Shown: in pieces, positions 54,063 through 64,000 of the stretch
How the letters are laid out: every line of letters begins with the position of its first letter
Numbering within the stretch: the stretch's first letter is position 1
From: Camarhynchus parvulus
Taxonomy: Eukaryota > Chordata > Aves > Passeriformes > Thraupidae
NCBI RefSeq assembly: GCF_901933205.1
Contig: NC_044581.1
Location: 7,860,001-7,924,000 of the forward strand
Reading direction: 5' to 3'
DNA: 64,000 nt
Notes under the pieces: generated by a model
What the model saw: the letters and a program-made list of their open reading frames with translations, nothing else
Database searches by the model: none
Told to the model about the DNA's origin: nothing
Translations under genes and position numbers: made by a program

Positions 54063-57000
54063 CTGCCGGGGAACACACACAGAGAGGGGGACAGTCAGTG
54101 CTGGAATCACAGACACAGCCCTGCAAACAGCCTCAAAGCTCCACCAGGATGGGAGGGTGTTTAGAGATCTTGGTTTGTTCTGCACATGCGATCAAAGGAA
54201 CGGGCAACTGGAGCACTGAGGCACTGACTGGCCCACCAATTCCCCTGATGGCTACAGCTGTCTGCTGGAAATGTGAGCTGGATTTCAAGCCTTGGAGACA
54301 CTGACTCATGGCTTCCTGCTGGTCTCATCCACCTCTTAGCACTATAAAGTGTCACTAAGCAAGCAAGAACAGCCTCCATTTCTCATCAGAGAGCCCACCT
54401 GATGCTCCTGCATCAGACTGTCAGCCAAGGATGGGCAAAGGCAGTGGATTAAGTCACCTGTTTTCACTCCAATTACTCCCCAGAAGTTGTCTTGGGTGAC
54501 AAAGTGAGACTACTGCTCTTTCTCAGGCATCCTTCACCTGTTTTCCTCTGCCCCAGGTCAAGCACATCAGTTTTTATAGGTCTGTGAAGACGACAATTTG
54601 GCAGCTGTCCTTAAGCTGGGCATCTACGCTGCTGAAAGTATTTTGGGAGGAAAGTTCTCTTTACCTATTTGCTGGCTAGCTCACCTAGTTAGACATCTTG
54701 CAATTTTAACATAAGGACACTTCAGCCAAGGATCAGAGATGAAGACAGAGCATCTCAGAGGGAATAAAAGTCATTCATCAGCACAGAGCTGAGCACTGCT
54801 GGCATGGTAGTGTGTGAATTTTTCAGCTTTCCTGGACAGATGTTACAGTCTACAAAGCCCTTGAACCAACACCTGCAAGCCTCACCTCCACCCAGAACTG
54901 TGAAGAAGTCAAACCCATTTACTGGCAGAGCTGGCTTCTGTCAGAGGTTAAATGCCACATTTGCTGTGACATTTCAGTAGCCAACTAACACTTCATCCAT
55001 GTAGCAGGATGCTCTGCCTAAGCAGGAATAAACCAGCTTGGATTCTGCCTTACTTGCAAGCTATCAGTGATGGATTGGGGGGGGGGTGCTGTTCTTAGTG
55101 CTGAAGAATGCTGAAACCAGCTTGAACACACCACCCCAAATTATACCCATCACATGGATAGGTAAGGCAAATGCTGGCATCAACAGGGACGTGAAATCCT
55201 GGCAGGAAAGGGAGAGGCAGATGTTTACAGAAGAAGAAACCAAAGAGCTGACAGCATCTTACTCAAAAATAAAGCACGTTCTGTTGAGCAGGCAGGACAA
55301 CATTTTAGCTAAAATTGTGTGACTGACAGTCAATGACTCCATACCATAAAGACCAGTTCCATTTTTAAATGGTGAAAAATTTTAACACACCTCCCTTAGG
55401 TGTGTGTGAAGATCCTTACCTTGGGTGGGGACAGCCCTCAAGGTCACTCCTCAAAGCAGAGTGAGAGAGATTTGCCCATGGTCATTGCTATAGATGGACA
55501 TCAGTGTCTACCTGATAATTCTTAAGCTAACTTTGATATTATTTATTTAATAACCAGTGCATTGCATTTCTAGTTTTAATTTTCTATACTGTGTGGTAAA
55601 TAACTCTGATTAAGGCCTTTTTAGTCAAATGATTATCATTATATTCATCAATTTAAATAAACTCTTCATATTTTATTCATATTAAATAATTGGTTTGCCA
55701 TCATTAATCCTGTGGAACAATTTGTACCAAGGTTCAATTACACCTATATAACCACTTTAAACCCTTGTGACTAGCTTGGGTGGATCTCTGATAAACTTTG
55801 CCCATTCCATTCACGACACATCCTGCCCTGCAGATTGCACGTGCCTAAGCTCCCGAGGCAGAGCTGTGGCTCTGCCTGAACAACTGGATCAGACACTCAC
55901 CAATTCCCTTGTGGGGATCAGGAGGACACGAGACAAACTTCAGAACCTCAGCCCGCTTCTCTCGCAGGCCCCAGCGATAAAGGATTTCTCCATAGCACTT
56001 CTTAAAGTCATCAAATTGCTGAGTGTTGGCAGGATCCAGCAGCCTAGAGGAGCAAACAGGCTTGTAACTGATTGACTCTCAGAGCCTCTGGTTGCAATCC
56101 TCTTTCCTGCAATGGCTATGCAACCAGCTCACATTGCTGGAAATGCAGCAGGGCACTTCCCACAGGTTGCTGAAACACTGCTGAACACAAACTGCTCTGG
56201 CCTTGATTTGTTCTACACTCCAGGGTGCACACTCCATGGGTGGACTGTCCTTTAGGACCTTCACCACGGCCTCTTAGGGATGCATCATGTGTAATCCCAG
56301 CAGCACTGATCTAAAGCTTCTTCAAGTAATTGTGTGAATGACAAGGTCTAGGGGCAGGTGTGGTACTGCACAGCACCAAGAGAGCTGGCCATGGAGCTCC
56401 ACGTGACTGAGACACAAGTAAGGCATCTCTGAGTACCCCCAAGGCATGTGATAACCTACCTTTTGTTTTTCTCATGCTGGTCCTTCTCCCTCTCCCGAGG
56501 ATCAGGATACGTTAGGTTTCCGTAGCGGAAGTCATCCGGAGAAGACTCGCACCAGGGAGTGGAGGTCTGCTCTGTGTCTTTGTTTGCTGCAAACACCAAG
56601 AGGCTGTGAGTGCATCTCCCCCCTCAAAACTGCAATCAGGAAGGGACATGAAAGACCACAGGTTTGCACCCCCACGTTTCAGTCCTATCTCTGTCCTACC
56701 ACCCTCTGCATTCCAGCAAACACTGCCCCGCCTCCAAGAACTACGTGCCAGCCTCTGCTTGCCAAGTGCTTCTACTACACTTCCAGTGAAAGGACTTAAT
56801 GGGCATCACCAGGCAGAGAAATCTGATGTGGAGGAATCCCTTTTGCCTTCTGCTTTAGATAAAAAGTAACCAGGCAATCAATCCCATGGAGTTTGCTTGG
56901 GAACAGTTTCCTGGGCGGACCTGGGTTCCTCTTTCCTAGACAGGGAGGACTCTCATCACCAGGACTGCTGTTACGTAAAGGGGCCTCTGCATGCAAGGTA

Positions 57001-60000
57001 CAGCCCTGGGGGCAGGGAGATGACTGCTAATAACTGCTACAAAAGATCCTCCACTTCCCTAACCCCCATCCTCTTCTCTTCCCCATGTCACATATGCCTT
57101 GATATCACACTGAAAAATTACAGCTGCGGTGCTAACAGGGCTGATGCTGCCCCAGATCGTGTATATCACTAGGAATCTGCCAAAAGTTTCAGCTCTGACA
57201 CCAGAGCCCCCCTTTGTCACAGTGAAAAACTTCTGTGCATATTCACAGCACCAAGAACCCAGTCTTTCCAACTGCTGTGTTTTTTTCAGTGAGAGAAGAA
57301 AGCCCAGCACTGCTTTTGCCCCAAATGCTGTGGAATTAGCCAGCTGATGACATTTTGAGGCCATTTTTGATACTCATTGAATGAAGTATCTGCTGAAGCC
57401 AGAAGGTGCAGGACTGCAGGAGCCTCGACACAGATACTGCAAGGCCTGCTCATTCCAGCCATGGAGTCACACCATCCTGGCCAAGCCCCAGAGAGCTGCT
57501 CTGGCAGAGCACATCTGCAATCACAGCCAGTACTAACTCCCTCTTTTCCCCACCACAGGAGCCACCTAAAACCTTGGCTGGAAGGGTTCCTTTATTTACT
57601 AGCCAGGTCTCATACCTATGCTCCAGCCTCCAGTGCCAATCCCAGGATCTGACATGCTGGAACAGGAGCCAGAGGAAGTAAAGCTGGGCTGTTGAGGGGG
57701 AAAGGAGAATAAATCATGTCATCTATGTGAGAGATGTTCAAAGATATCCAAGACAAATGGGAAAGAAATGGCGACCGTACGTAATGGATCGGCTGTGGGA
57801 GGCCAGGTTGGAGGCACGCTGAGGAAAGGGGACACAAGAGTTGGGGCACCCCTGGAGCCTGGACTGGGCTTCAAACACACTGCAGAGCATGGCCAGGGTC
57901 TGGACATCGTGGAGCTGTGAGTAATGAGCCAGCCTGGGAAATGAAAAAGACAGTGAGTGTGAGACTGGGCAGAACTCAGCGGCAAAACCACTGAGACTCC
58001 AGGGCAGCTAATTCAAGCCTGTTGCACACATGGGTTTGGGTGCCATGACTGCCCACAGGAGACATGTGCACTGAGGGACTGGGTTGGCTTTTCTGTCACA
58101 CCTTTGAGGAGCCAAGTTCTCCTTCTGAAAACGCTCACGTCCTAACTGGTGGGAGAAAGACGGGAGCTCTGGGAATTCAGCAGTACTTGGGCTCTGATGT
58201 AGTGCTGGAGCCATTAGACTCACTCCCAGCCACAACATCTTTTTGACAAAGGCCTCTGGGTGCAAGTGTCCCACACCTGGGTCACAAGGCAAAAGGCTGC
58301 TGCAGGCTTTCTAGAAGGCTGGGAAGTTTCCAGTTTGCTCTGAAGGCTGGGAGTGATAAAGAACAACCTGTGCTGTGCTCCCACTGCTGCCATGCAGCAG
58401 GAGAGAGCTCAGCCAAGCAATGGTATGAAAAGCACAGCACACAAATCCTGCACTTCCAAATAGCATGGATCAACAGAAAATATCAGTCATGGATTATGTA
58501 ACTCCTGAGCAGATTCACATGGAAAACATTTATAGCTAACACTTGGCTTTGTGGCCACTGCAACACTTCCCAATAAAGCTAACAGGAAATCAGAAGGTGA
58601 AAAAAAAGTGCTGTACCAACAGGCTCGTTTAGTGGGGAGCAGGAAACCCAAATCTCCAAGTCAAGCATTGTGGACATAGAAAGCAGAGCTCCACCTGTGC
58701 CTGGCCTATTGCTCAATGCTGGCCAAGGAAGACCTAAGTGACAGGTGGAAGGTCAAGGGCTGCCTCCTGTATGCCAGAAAAACATTTGGAATTTCCCTTT
58801 GTGATGCATCACAGGCTTGAGATAGGAAAAAAATCCATGCTGTGGCACTACCCCAAACCTGAAATGACCCCTTACAATACACATAGTTATGGAGGGCTCT
58901 GCTTCAGCAACCATTCCCCAGCCCCTCCCCAGCATTCAAGACACGTACAAGGACTCCAGTAATTGACGTCCAAATGGATGTTGTGCCCAAGGTATCTCTA
59001 GATCTGGGTCAGACTTCGGTCCAAGACAGAGATCAGTGGCTACCATAGCCAGTGACCAAACCTGGCAGACAGGAAGGAAAAGCAGCAAAGCTACAATTAG
59101 GATTAACCACACTCCCAGGGCATAGGTGTGCACAGATTCACACACAGACAGACAGATAATAATGGAGCTTGTCTGTTTGGTTTTTTTTTTTCCCTGACAG
59201 CAGGGAACAGTTTTGGTCTCTGTGTCATGAATAATGCAGAGAATAACACAAAACCAAAGCTTTCCTGTCCCACTCACTTTGTGTTTGGGTTAAATGCAAA
59301 AGCAGAACAGTCTATAGTCTATTAGTGCATTTTATAGTCACTAGCCTCAAAAAAGTTTAGATTTGATACAGTTCTTTGGTTCAGAGATGTCTGGTGGCAG
59401 AAAGTTTACTGGTAAATCATTATTTGCATGAGAAGTACCCTTTCATTAGTGGTATCACTGAGCACTATTCTCCTAATGCAGCCTGGCACAGACAGGACAC
59501 TGTTTGCTTTTTCTGTTTCAGAAGTTTAACCACTTCACATGAAACTTCTCCTTCATTTATCATCCTCTACTCTGAAAATGGTTCCATCTTGTCAGTCTCT
59601 ATACCACCGATCTAGGACTATTTTTTTCTGCTGTGCCCTTAAAAATGGGACAGTTAGAATATTCCAGGGAAGAGGAAAGCTCCTAGTTTAGCATGAAAAA
59701 TAAAGCAGGAAAGGAAAAAGAGCATGGTGCTAAAAAGACAGCAGAAATCAGAGAACTGACAATAAAGAAAAACCACATGCACTAAGTACAAACAGCCAGA
59801 AAAAGTAGTCCCAAAGCTGCTCACTGTGAAATCAGAGACAGCAACAGAAGAGAAACCAAAACAAGGACTGGGCTGAGTAAGAGAGTGCACAGAAAGCAAA
59901 CAGGAAAGATGGCACTTCCTACACTGCTACAGAGCACACCAAACCTGTGACTTGCAAGTTAAGCCTGTGTGTCTGCTGTGAGCTGCACTACAGGCTGGAG

Positions 60001-62507
60001 TTACATGGGACAGGCAAAACCAAGCAAGAAACAGAGTTATCTCAGAGAAATCTTGCTGAAGTTACTCCACCCAAACTCTGGTCCAATGTGGACAAACCAG
60101 ACTGCAAGAGGAAGAACAGACAAGGGGGAACTAGACCTACTTTCTCTCTGCTGGTGTTGCAGAACCCACCAAGAAGCAAGAGAACAGCCTGAGTCAGCTT
60201 CTGCTTAGATCAGGTAAGCCTGTGCACGTTGCCTATCCAGCTCTAGAAGAGCCAAATGCTGAGGAGATGTGCACAGCTCCTGTGGCACTGCCAATTCCCA
60301 TCTCTTTCAGGTGTTTTCATGTCCTGTCAAATGTTCTTGCAATGGACTAATCACAGGGAGAAGCATGGGCCACAACAGCCATTTTTCTCCTATTTTCAGC
60401 TGAAGGCAAATAGCCAGCCCCATTTTGGGGCCCCTGGGCCCAGGCTCTCTTGGGAGAAGATAGCTGCACTTAGTACCCAGTGCCAGCAGAATGCCAAACA
60501 ATGGGAACAATTACATAAGTACAAAAAAAATTACGGATCAAAATGCTGACAGCAGCTAGGCAACTCTGTGCACAGTTACTCCATTTGATGACTCAAAAGC
60601 AGGCTGCATTCCTCACTTTGCCTACAGGAATTCCCTGAAAAATGTGTTTCACTCAGTATGGCAAAGAGCATAAAAGAATCTGTGTGCAGTCCTGGGAAGG
60701 AATCTCTCAATGCCCAGAGTCAGAGAGGTGGGGACCCCCTTGGCGGCCGTTCCACAGGCCAGGTTCACCACCCAGGGAGTCCCCGACAGAGCTGCTGAAC
60801 CCCAGTGGCCTTTGGGTGCTGGTGACAGCACAAGCCATTGGAGGGTGGCACAGCATGCTGAGGAAGAGGTCGGGTTCCATGGCATACCTGCACGAGATCC
60901 CTCCGGCCCACGGCCAAGGCTGAGGCTGCATTCTTCTGGCAAGTCTCCTGGATGTTATTCACATTCAGTCTGAAAGGAAAGGAGGTAACTCAGCTCTGAT
61001 TGGCACATTACCTACAAAGGTGGGGAGGAATGGGGGGAAGGGGGAACATGGCTCTGGCAGCAGTGGGCAGCCCAGACCCCCCAATCAATATGAGACTCTT
61101 TGCATGTCCAGGATCCCATCCCATCCTTCTCTGTTACTGAGGGATCACTGCCATCCTCCTACCAATATTCATTTTTGCTAATACACCACACATCAAGTCC
61201 AACTCCACACTACTGGGATTGATTCTAAGCAACACCATTTCCAAGAGGGTATCAGACCAAACTTCTGCTGAGGTATCATGAAGTCCAGAATCATTCTTGT
61301 CCCTAAAAGTGGTACCATTGGCTACATGGTCCTATTCCCATTCAATCCATCAGCCTGCTCTGGCTGACTCAGAGGGAGACAGGGGCATACTGGGAAGAAC
61401 CAAGCTGGCTGGGGGATAACACACCCACTGTGTGAAGCCTTGACAGGCTGGCAAGGTGGGCTGAAGAAGCCCACGTGTGTTTTTCTGCTTGTCATCAGAA
61501 ATCTTCCCAACACTTCAACTGTTCAAGATTTTTAAAGCACAAGGAAAAGGGTCAGGCTGTTTACACAAGATGTCCCAAGAAGAAAGGTCCAACAGGTTTT
61601 TCAAAAGAATATTCTTTTTAATAACATAGAAAGGAAGAGAAAGAAGGGTTTTTCTCCTCTCTTTCTTTCCTCATAAAGGAAACCTGCTTCTTCCCTGAAT
61701 GTCCATAGATTGGAAATTCTGTTAAGGACCAGCCAGTATTACCAAAGCTAAGAAAAAAAATTCAGGAACAGAGGTTTTGTAACCATGTGATTTAGAAAGT
61801 CTGGAAAAAGGAAGCCCTTTGTTAAAAAAAAAAAAAAAAACAAAACAACAAAACCAACAAAAACACAAAAATGCCCACAGAACTCCATCCTTTCCAATAA
61901 CACAGAACAACCTGCACAACAGACCTGGTATGTACAAGCAAGACTCCAAGTGGGAACATATTAAATACTTCTGAAATTAAAAAGCTTTGTGAGCTATTAA
62001 TAGTTTTACAGCCATTTACTGAGATTTTTAAGCCTGTGCATTTAACATGAGATTTGAACAAGAATTTCTACTGATAATTTCTCTTTTTAGCAGGTGAAAA
62101 TTGGAACTTGTAAAATTTGCAGTGATGATGCTGATTCAAACTCTGCTGACCACACCTCATCAAAAATTTCTTCCCTCACACTTTTCAGATTTACAGGAGA
62201 CAGGTGCCCTCTCACAGGCAGAGGGATACCAAAAAAAGCAGTGAGGCAAGAACAGAGGAAGGAGGTAGAGAAACATTCACGGATCCATGCTGACTGATGT
62301 CACAATTAAAGCACAGCAATGCCAAAGACAGCTACTTTCATTTGGAAAAGGATGACAGCCCACAGGTACTCACATGTAGAGCTCTCCCAGCAGCTTGTGG
62401 ACAGGCAGCAAACAGGAAATATCTTGGATAATAACTTTCCCAGCAGCTTTGATGGGTCGGTTGTTGGCGTCTGTCCCCTCTCGTTTGCTTTTCCACCTCC
62501 TTGATTT
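53827..62507 (-). CDS. WDR59: WDR59, C-terminal 351 residues, 8 exons (5' part outside window)
   Basis: Subunit of GATOR2, the lysosome-associated complex that relieves GATOR1 inhibition of mTORC1 in response to amino acids. Joining 62507-62374, 60969-60888, 59061-58949, 57933-57781, 57683-57616, 56586-56460, 56043-55901 and 54062-53827 gives 1,056 nt, 351 residues plus stop, phases consistent. Only the helical solenoid and the C-terminal zinc-binding domain are here; the WD40 propeller and RWD domain lie at coordinates above 64000. The last 130 residues are almost identical to human, as expected for the zinc domain that joins GATOR2 subunits. I searched 62508-64000 for the preceding exon (expected to end in an FYYKER-like sequence) and did not see it. 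Confidence 0.96.
55901..56043 (-). CDS. WDR59: WDR59 exon, helical region
   Basis: Encodes LLDPANTQQFDDFKKCYGEI, LYRWGLREKRAEVLKF and VSCPPDPHKGI, the most conserved stretch in the window. Acceptor TCCTCTAG, donor ATTG/GTGAGT. Confidence 0.96.
56460..56586 (-). CDS. WDR59: WDR59 exon, variable linker
   Basis: Encodes NKDTEQTSTPWCESSPDDF, RYGNLTYPDPREREKDQHEK. The second half is conserved; the first differs from human. Acceptor GTTTGCAG, donor AAAG/GTAGGT. Confidence 0.94.
57616..57683 (-). CDS. WDR59: WDR59 short exon with tandem acceptor
   Basis: Encodes FTSSGSCSSMSDPGIGTGGW and SI. Two acceptor AGs lie 5 nt apart (CAACAG at 57688, CCCAG at 57683). With the upstream donor at 57781 only the 57683 acceptor keeps the frame; the 57688 site would restore the human-like PSFTSS start but needs a phase-0 donor that I do not see. 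Donor ATAG/GTATGA. Confidence 0.8.
57781..57933 (-). CDS. WDR59: WDR59 exon, solenoid region
   Basis: Encodes LAHYSQLHDVQTLAMLCSVF, EAQSRLQG and a variable Ser/Pro tail ending SHSRSI. Acceptor TTTCCCAG is strong; donor ATTAC/GTACGG has an unusual C at the last exon base. Confidence 0.88.
58949..59061 (-). CDS. WDR59: WDR59 exon, solenoid region
   Basis: Encodes VWSLAMVATDLCLGPKSDPD, LEIPWAQHPFGRQLLES. Acceptor GTCTGCCAG, donor CCTT/GTACGT. Confidence 0.95.
60888..60969 (-). CDS. WDR59: WDR59 exon, solenoid region
   Basis: Encodes LNVNNIQETCQKNAASALAV and GRRDLVQ. Acceptor CCTTTCAG, donor GCAG/GTATGC. Confidence 0.95.
61824..61870. repeat. A-rich simple sequence in WDR59 intron
   Basis: Eighteen consecutive A residues followed by aaac-type units. 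Could be an old retrotransposon tail, but no body with a recognisable source precedes it. Confidence 0.6.
62374..62507 (-). CDS. WDR59: WDR59 exon, most 5' exon in window
   Basis: Encodes KSRRWKSKREGTDANNRPIK, AAGKVIIQDISCLLPVHK and LLGELY. Acceptor GTTCTGCAG, donor ACAT/GTGAGT. Begins in phase 0. Confidence 0.95.
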
Positions 62508-64000
62508 CTGCAGAACCAATGGCAAGGTGTTACTGGGGAACAGGACACTAGGCTGCTTGGGACAGGGAACAAAGCACTAGGGTCAGGAATAATGCAAGCA
62601 GCACCCAAACCTGCCTTTCAGAAGGCTCTGTGTTACCCTGGAAAACATTCATGACATGCCCAGGAGAACAAGCATCTCCATCTGTAGGAAGTGAAAAGCA
62701 GGTCAAGGCAGCGAGCTCAAGGTCAAACTCACTCAAAAAGTATTTTGTGAGTTTCCCTGTGTGAAAGCCAATAATAGAATAAATCAGCATCAGGATGCCA
62801 ATCAAACCTGGGCAAGTTTGGCAGGAGGAGCATTCAATTCTCATTCTCTGGGAACCCTTTGCAGATAAACCACTGCTGACTTCAGCCAGCGTCAGCACAG
62901 AGACATGCTGGAGGCAGCTGCTGCTCGCCCTTTGCCTCAGGGCAAGCCCACAGCTCCAGACTGTCTCTAGGTCTGCCCTCTCAGGGTGAGAACAGCCCTG
63001 TTCAGTGCCAGCACAGGGCTCCCACCTCCTGCTTTATCAACAGCTTCAAACAAACAACTGGTAGATGATAAAGCAGGGCCCAAGTTTTCCTAGCAAGGAT
63101 CCCTAGCTACCATGCTCACAGCTACTTACAGCTGTCTCGGCACATAAGAGGGGGGAGAAGAAAGGAGAGGAACCAACAGGAGGGAAGAGAAACAAGAAGC
63201 CAAGATTCCCATATACTCCCTGTAACAGATACAGAGGCCATCTTAAAGCCAAGCTGCATAAAGCTACCTTGGCTGTGTGAAACACCATAGAGTATCTGTC
63301 TGGTATCCTGACCTCTTCCAGCTCCTTGCTCTAGGAGAGTGAGGAGGAGGGATGAGAGGATGTGTGGCAGCATGACAGGCAGAAGGCACTGGAGCTCTAC
63401 TGAAGGAAGTGCTGGCTGCTAGGCAGGGTTCCAGTGCTTTGCAATGCTGCTCTCCAATGGTGCCTTCCCTCACTGCCACATGGAGCCAAGAGACCCAACC
63501 CGGTCATGCTGACTTAGGGAGGCTCTCCTGGGACACTCGTGCTGGGCCTTCCCACACATCTCATCCAAGCACAACAGCCCCTCTCTCAAGGGGCCAGCAA
63601 GACAGCCCCGTGCTGATGGTTCTGCAAGGCAGACACAGCTTACCCAGGCTCACACTGGTGCTCCTAAAGAGCAGACTGGGATACGGGAAAGGCAGGACTT
63701 GGATCTGCAAGCAGGATCACCTTTACTGTGGGGGTGAGGCCAGCTCTGGGATGGCTGAGTGCCAAACAGCTTTTGACCATGACCATGCAGTCCTGTGAGA
63801 ACCTGGGCAGGCTTATCAGACCCAAAATGTCCTTTAAAAACTACTCATGACCTTAAGAAATGCCACTGCCTGCCTGGCCCAAGCTTAGGCCAGTGTGCTG
63901 AGGAGGTCTTGCCATGCTGAGCATACTACTAACACATGCCACAAGAAGCAAAAAGGATGAGCTTCTGAAGGTTCTCTGAACACTGCACAGCTGAGGATCA
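62508..64000 (-). other. WDR59: WDR59 intron, continuing beyond the window
   Basis: No exon in either frame-consistent position was found. Contains no recognised repeat or RNA gene. Confidence 0.6.

Noticed and set aside
53353..54219. 288-codon plus-strand frame antisense to the WDR59 last exon
   Set aside because: An antisense shadow: the Cys-rich coding strand yields few stops on the opposite strand.
61700..61870. Processed retropseudogene ending in the poly(A) run at 61824
   Set aside because: No coding similarity upstream of the A-run and no target-site duplication that I could identify.
63122..63373. Possible additional upstream WDR59 exon
   Set aside because: It has a pyrimidine-rich tract and a GTAAGT, but the translation does not match WDR59 and no in-phase exon of reasonable size fits.
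1..64000. CRISPR arrays, operons, prokaryotic mobile elements, endogenous retroviruses, tRNA or rRNA genes
   Set aside because: None seen. Tandem repeats here are minisatellites without spacer structure, genes are spliced, and no LTR pair or retroviral coding motif was recognised.

Overview
This is a vertebrate nuclear segment, almost certainly from a bird. It carries antisense 3' fragments of the CR1 LINE family that dominates bird genomes, GT-AG split genes, CpG-island promoters, and protein sequences that align at a glance with human orthologues. The gene order RFWD3, MLKL, FA2H, WDR59, all on the minus strand, is the order I know from human 16q23.1, so the window is a conserved syntenic block. 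I cannot name the species.

Layout from low to high coordinate. 1-5535 is intergenic with one clear CR1 copy. 5540-28540 is RFWD3 (13 exons; 749 codons plus stop reconstructed with every splice phase consistent). 28000-29110 is the RFWD3 CpG island, with an unusual ladder of CCAAT boxes. 29100-29670 holds CR1 and minisatellite sequence. 29752-34530 is MLKL (10 coding exons, 485 codons plus stop), with a candidate promoter near 35.3-35.5 kb. 36130-48084 is FA2H (7 exons, 372 codons plus stop), with its CpG-island promoter at 47.8-48.3 kb. 48.3-52.4 kb is intergenic, with G-rich repeats and an unassigned CpG island near 52 kb. 52415-64000 is the 3' part of WDR59 (last 8 exons, 351 codons plus stop); its WD40 half lies beyond the window.

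The four genes do not form one pathway. RFWD3 is a nuclear ubiquitin ligase for RPA and RAD51 in DNA-crosslink repair. MLKL is the pseudokinase that executes necroptosis at the plasma membrane. FA2H is an ER enzyme making 2-hydroxy fatty acids for sphingolipids, important in myelin. WDR59 is a GATOR2 subunit controlling mTORC1 at the lysosome. They are neighbours by inherited synteny, each with its own promoter and poly(A) site.

I found no unknown gene system. The best leads are regulatory: a helically spaced CCAAT array at RFWD3, an almost perfect POU-dimer palindrome (MORE) 103 bp upstream of the FA2H start codon, a paired STAT/NF-kB site near the presumed MLKL promoter, inverted minisatellites around FA2H exon 1, and a tandem acceptor in WDR59. 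Exon boundaries come from reading GT/AG sites and frame by eye; untranslated ends are approximate.
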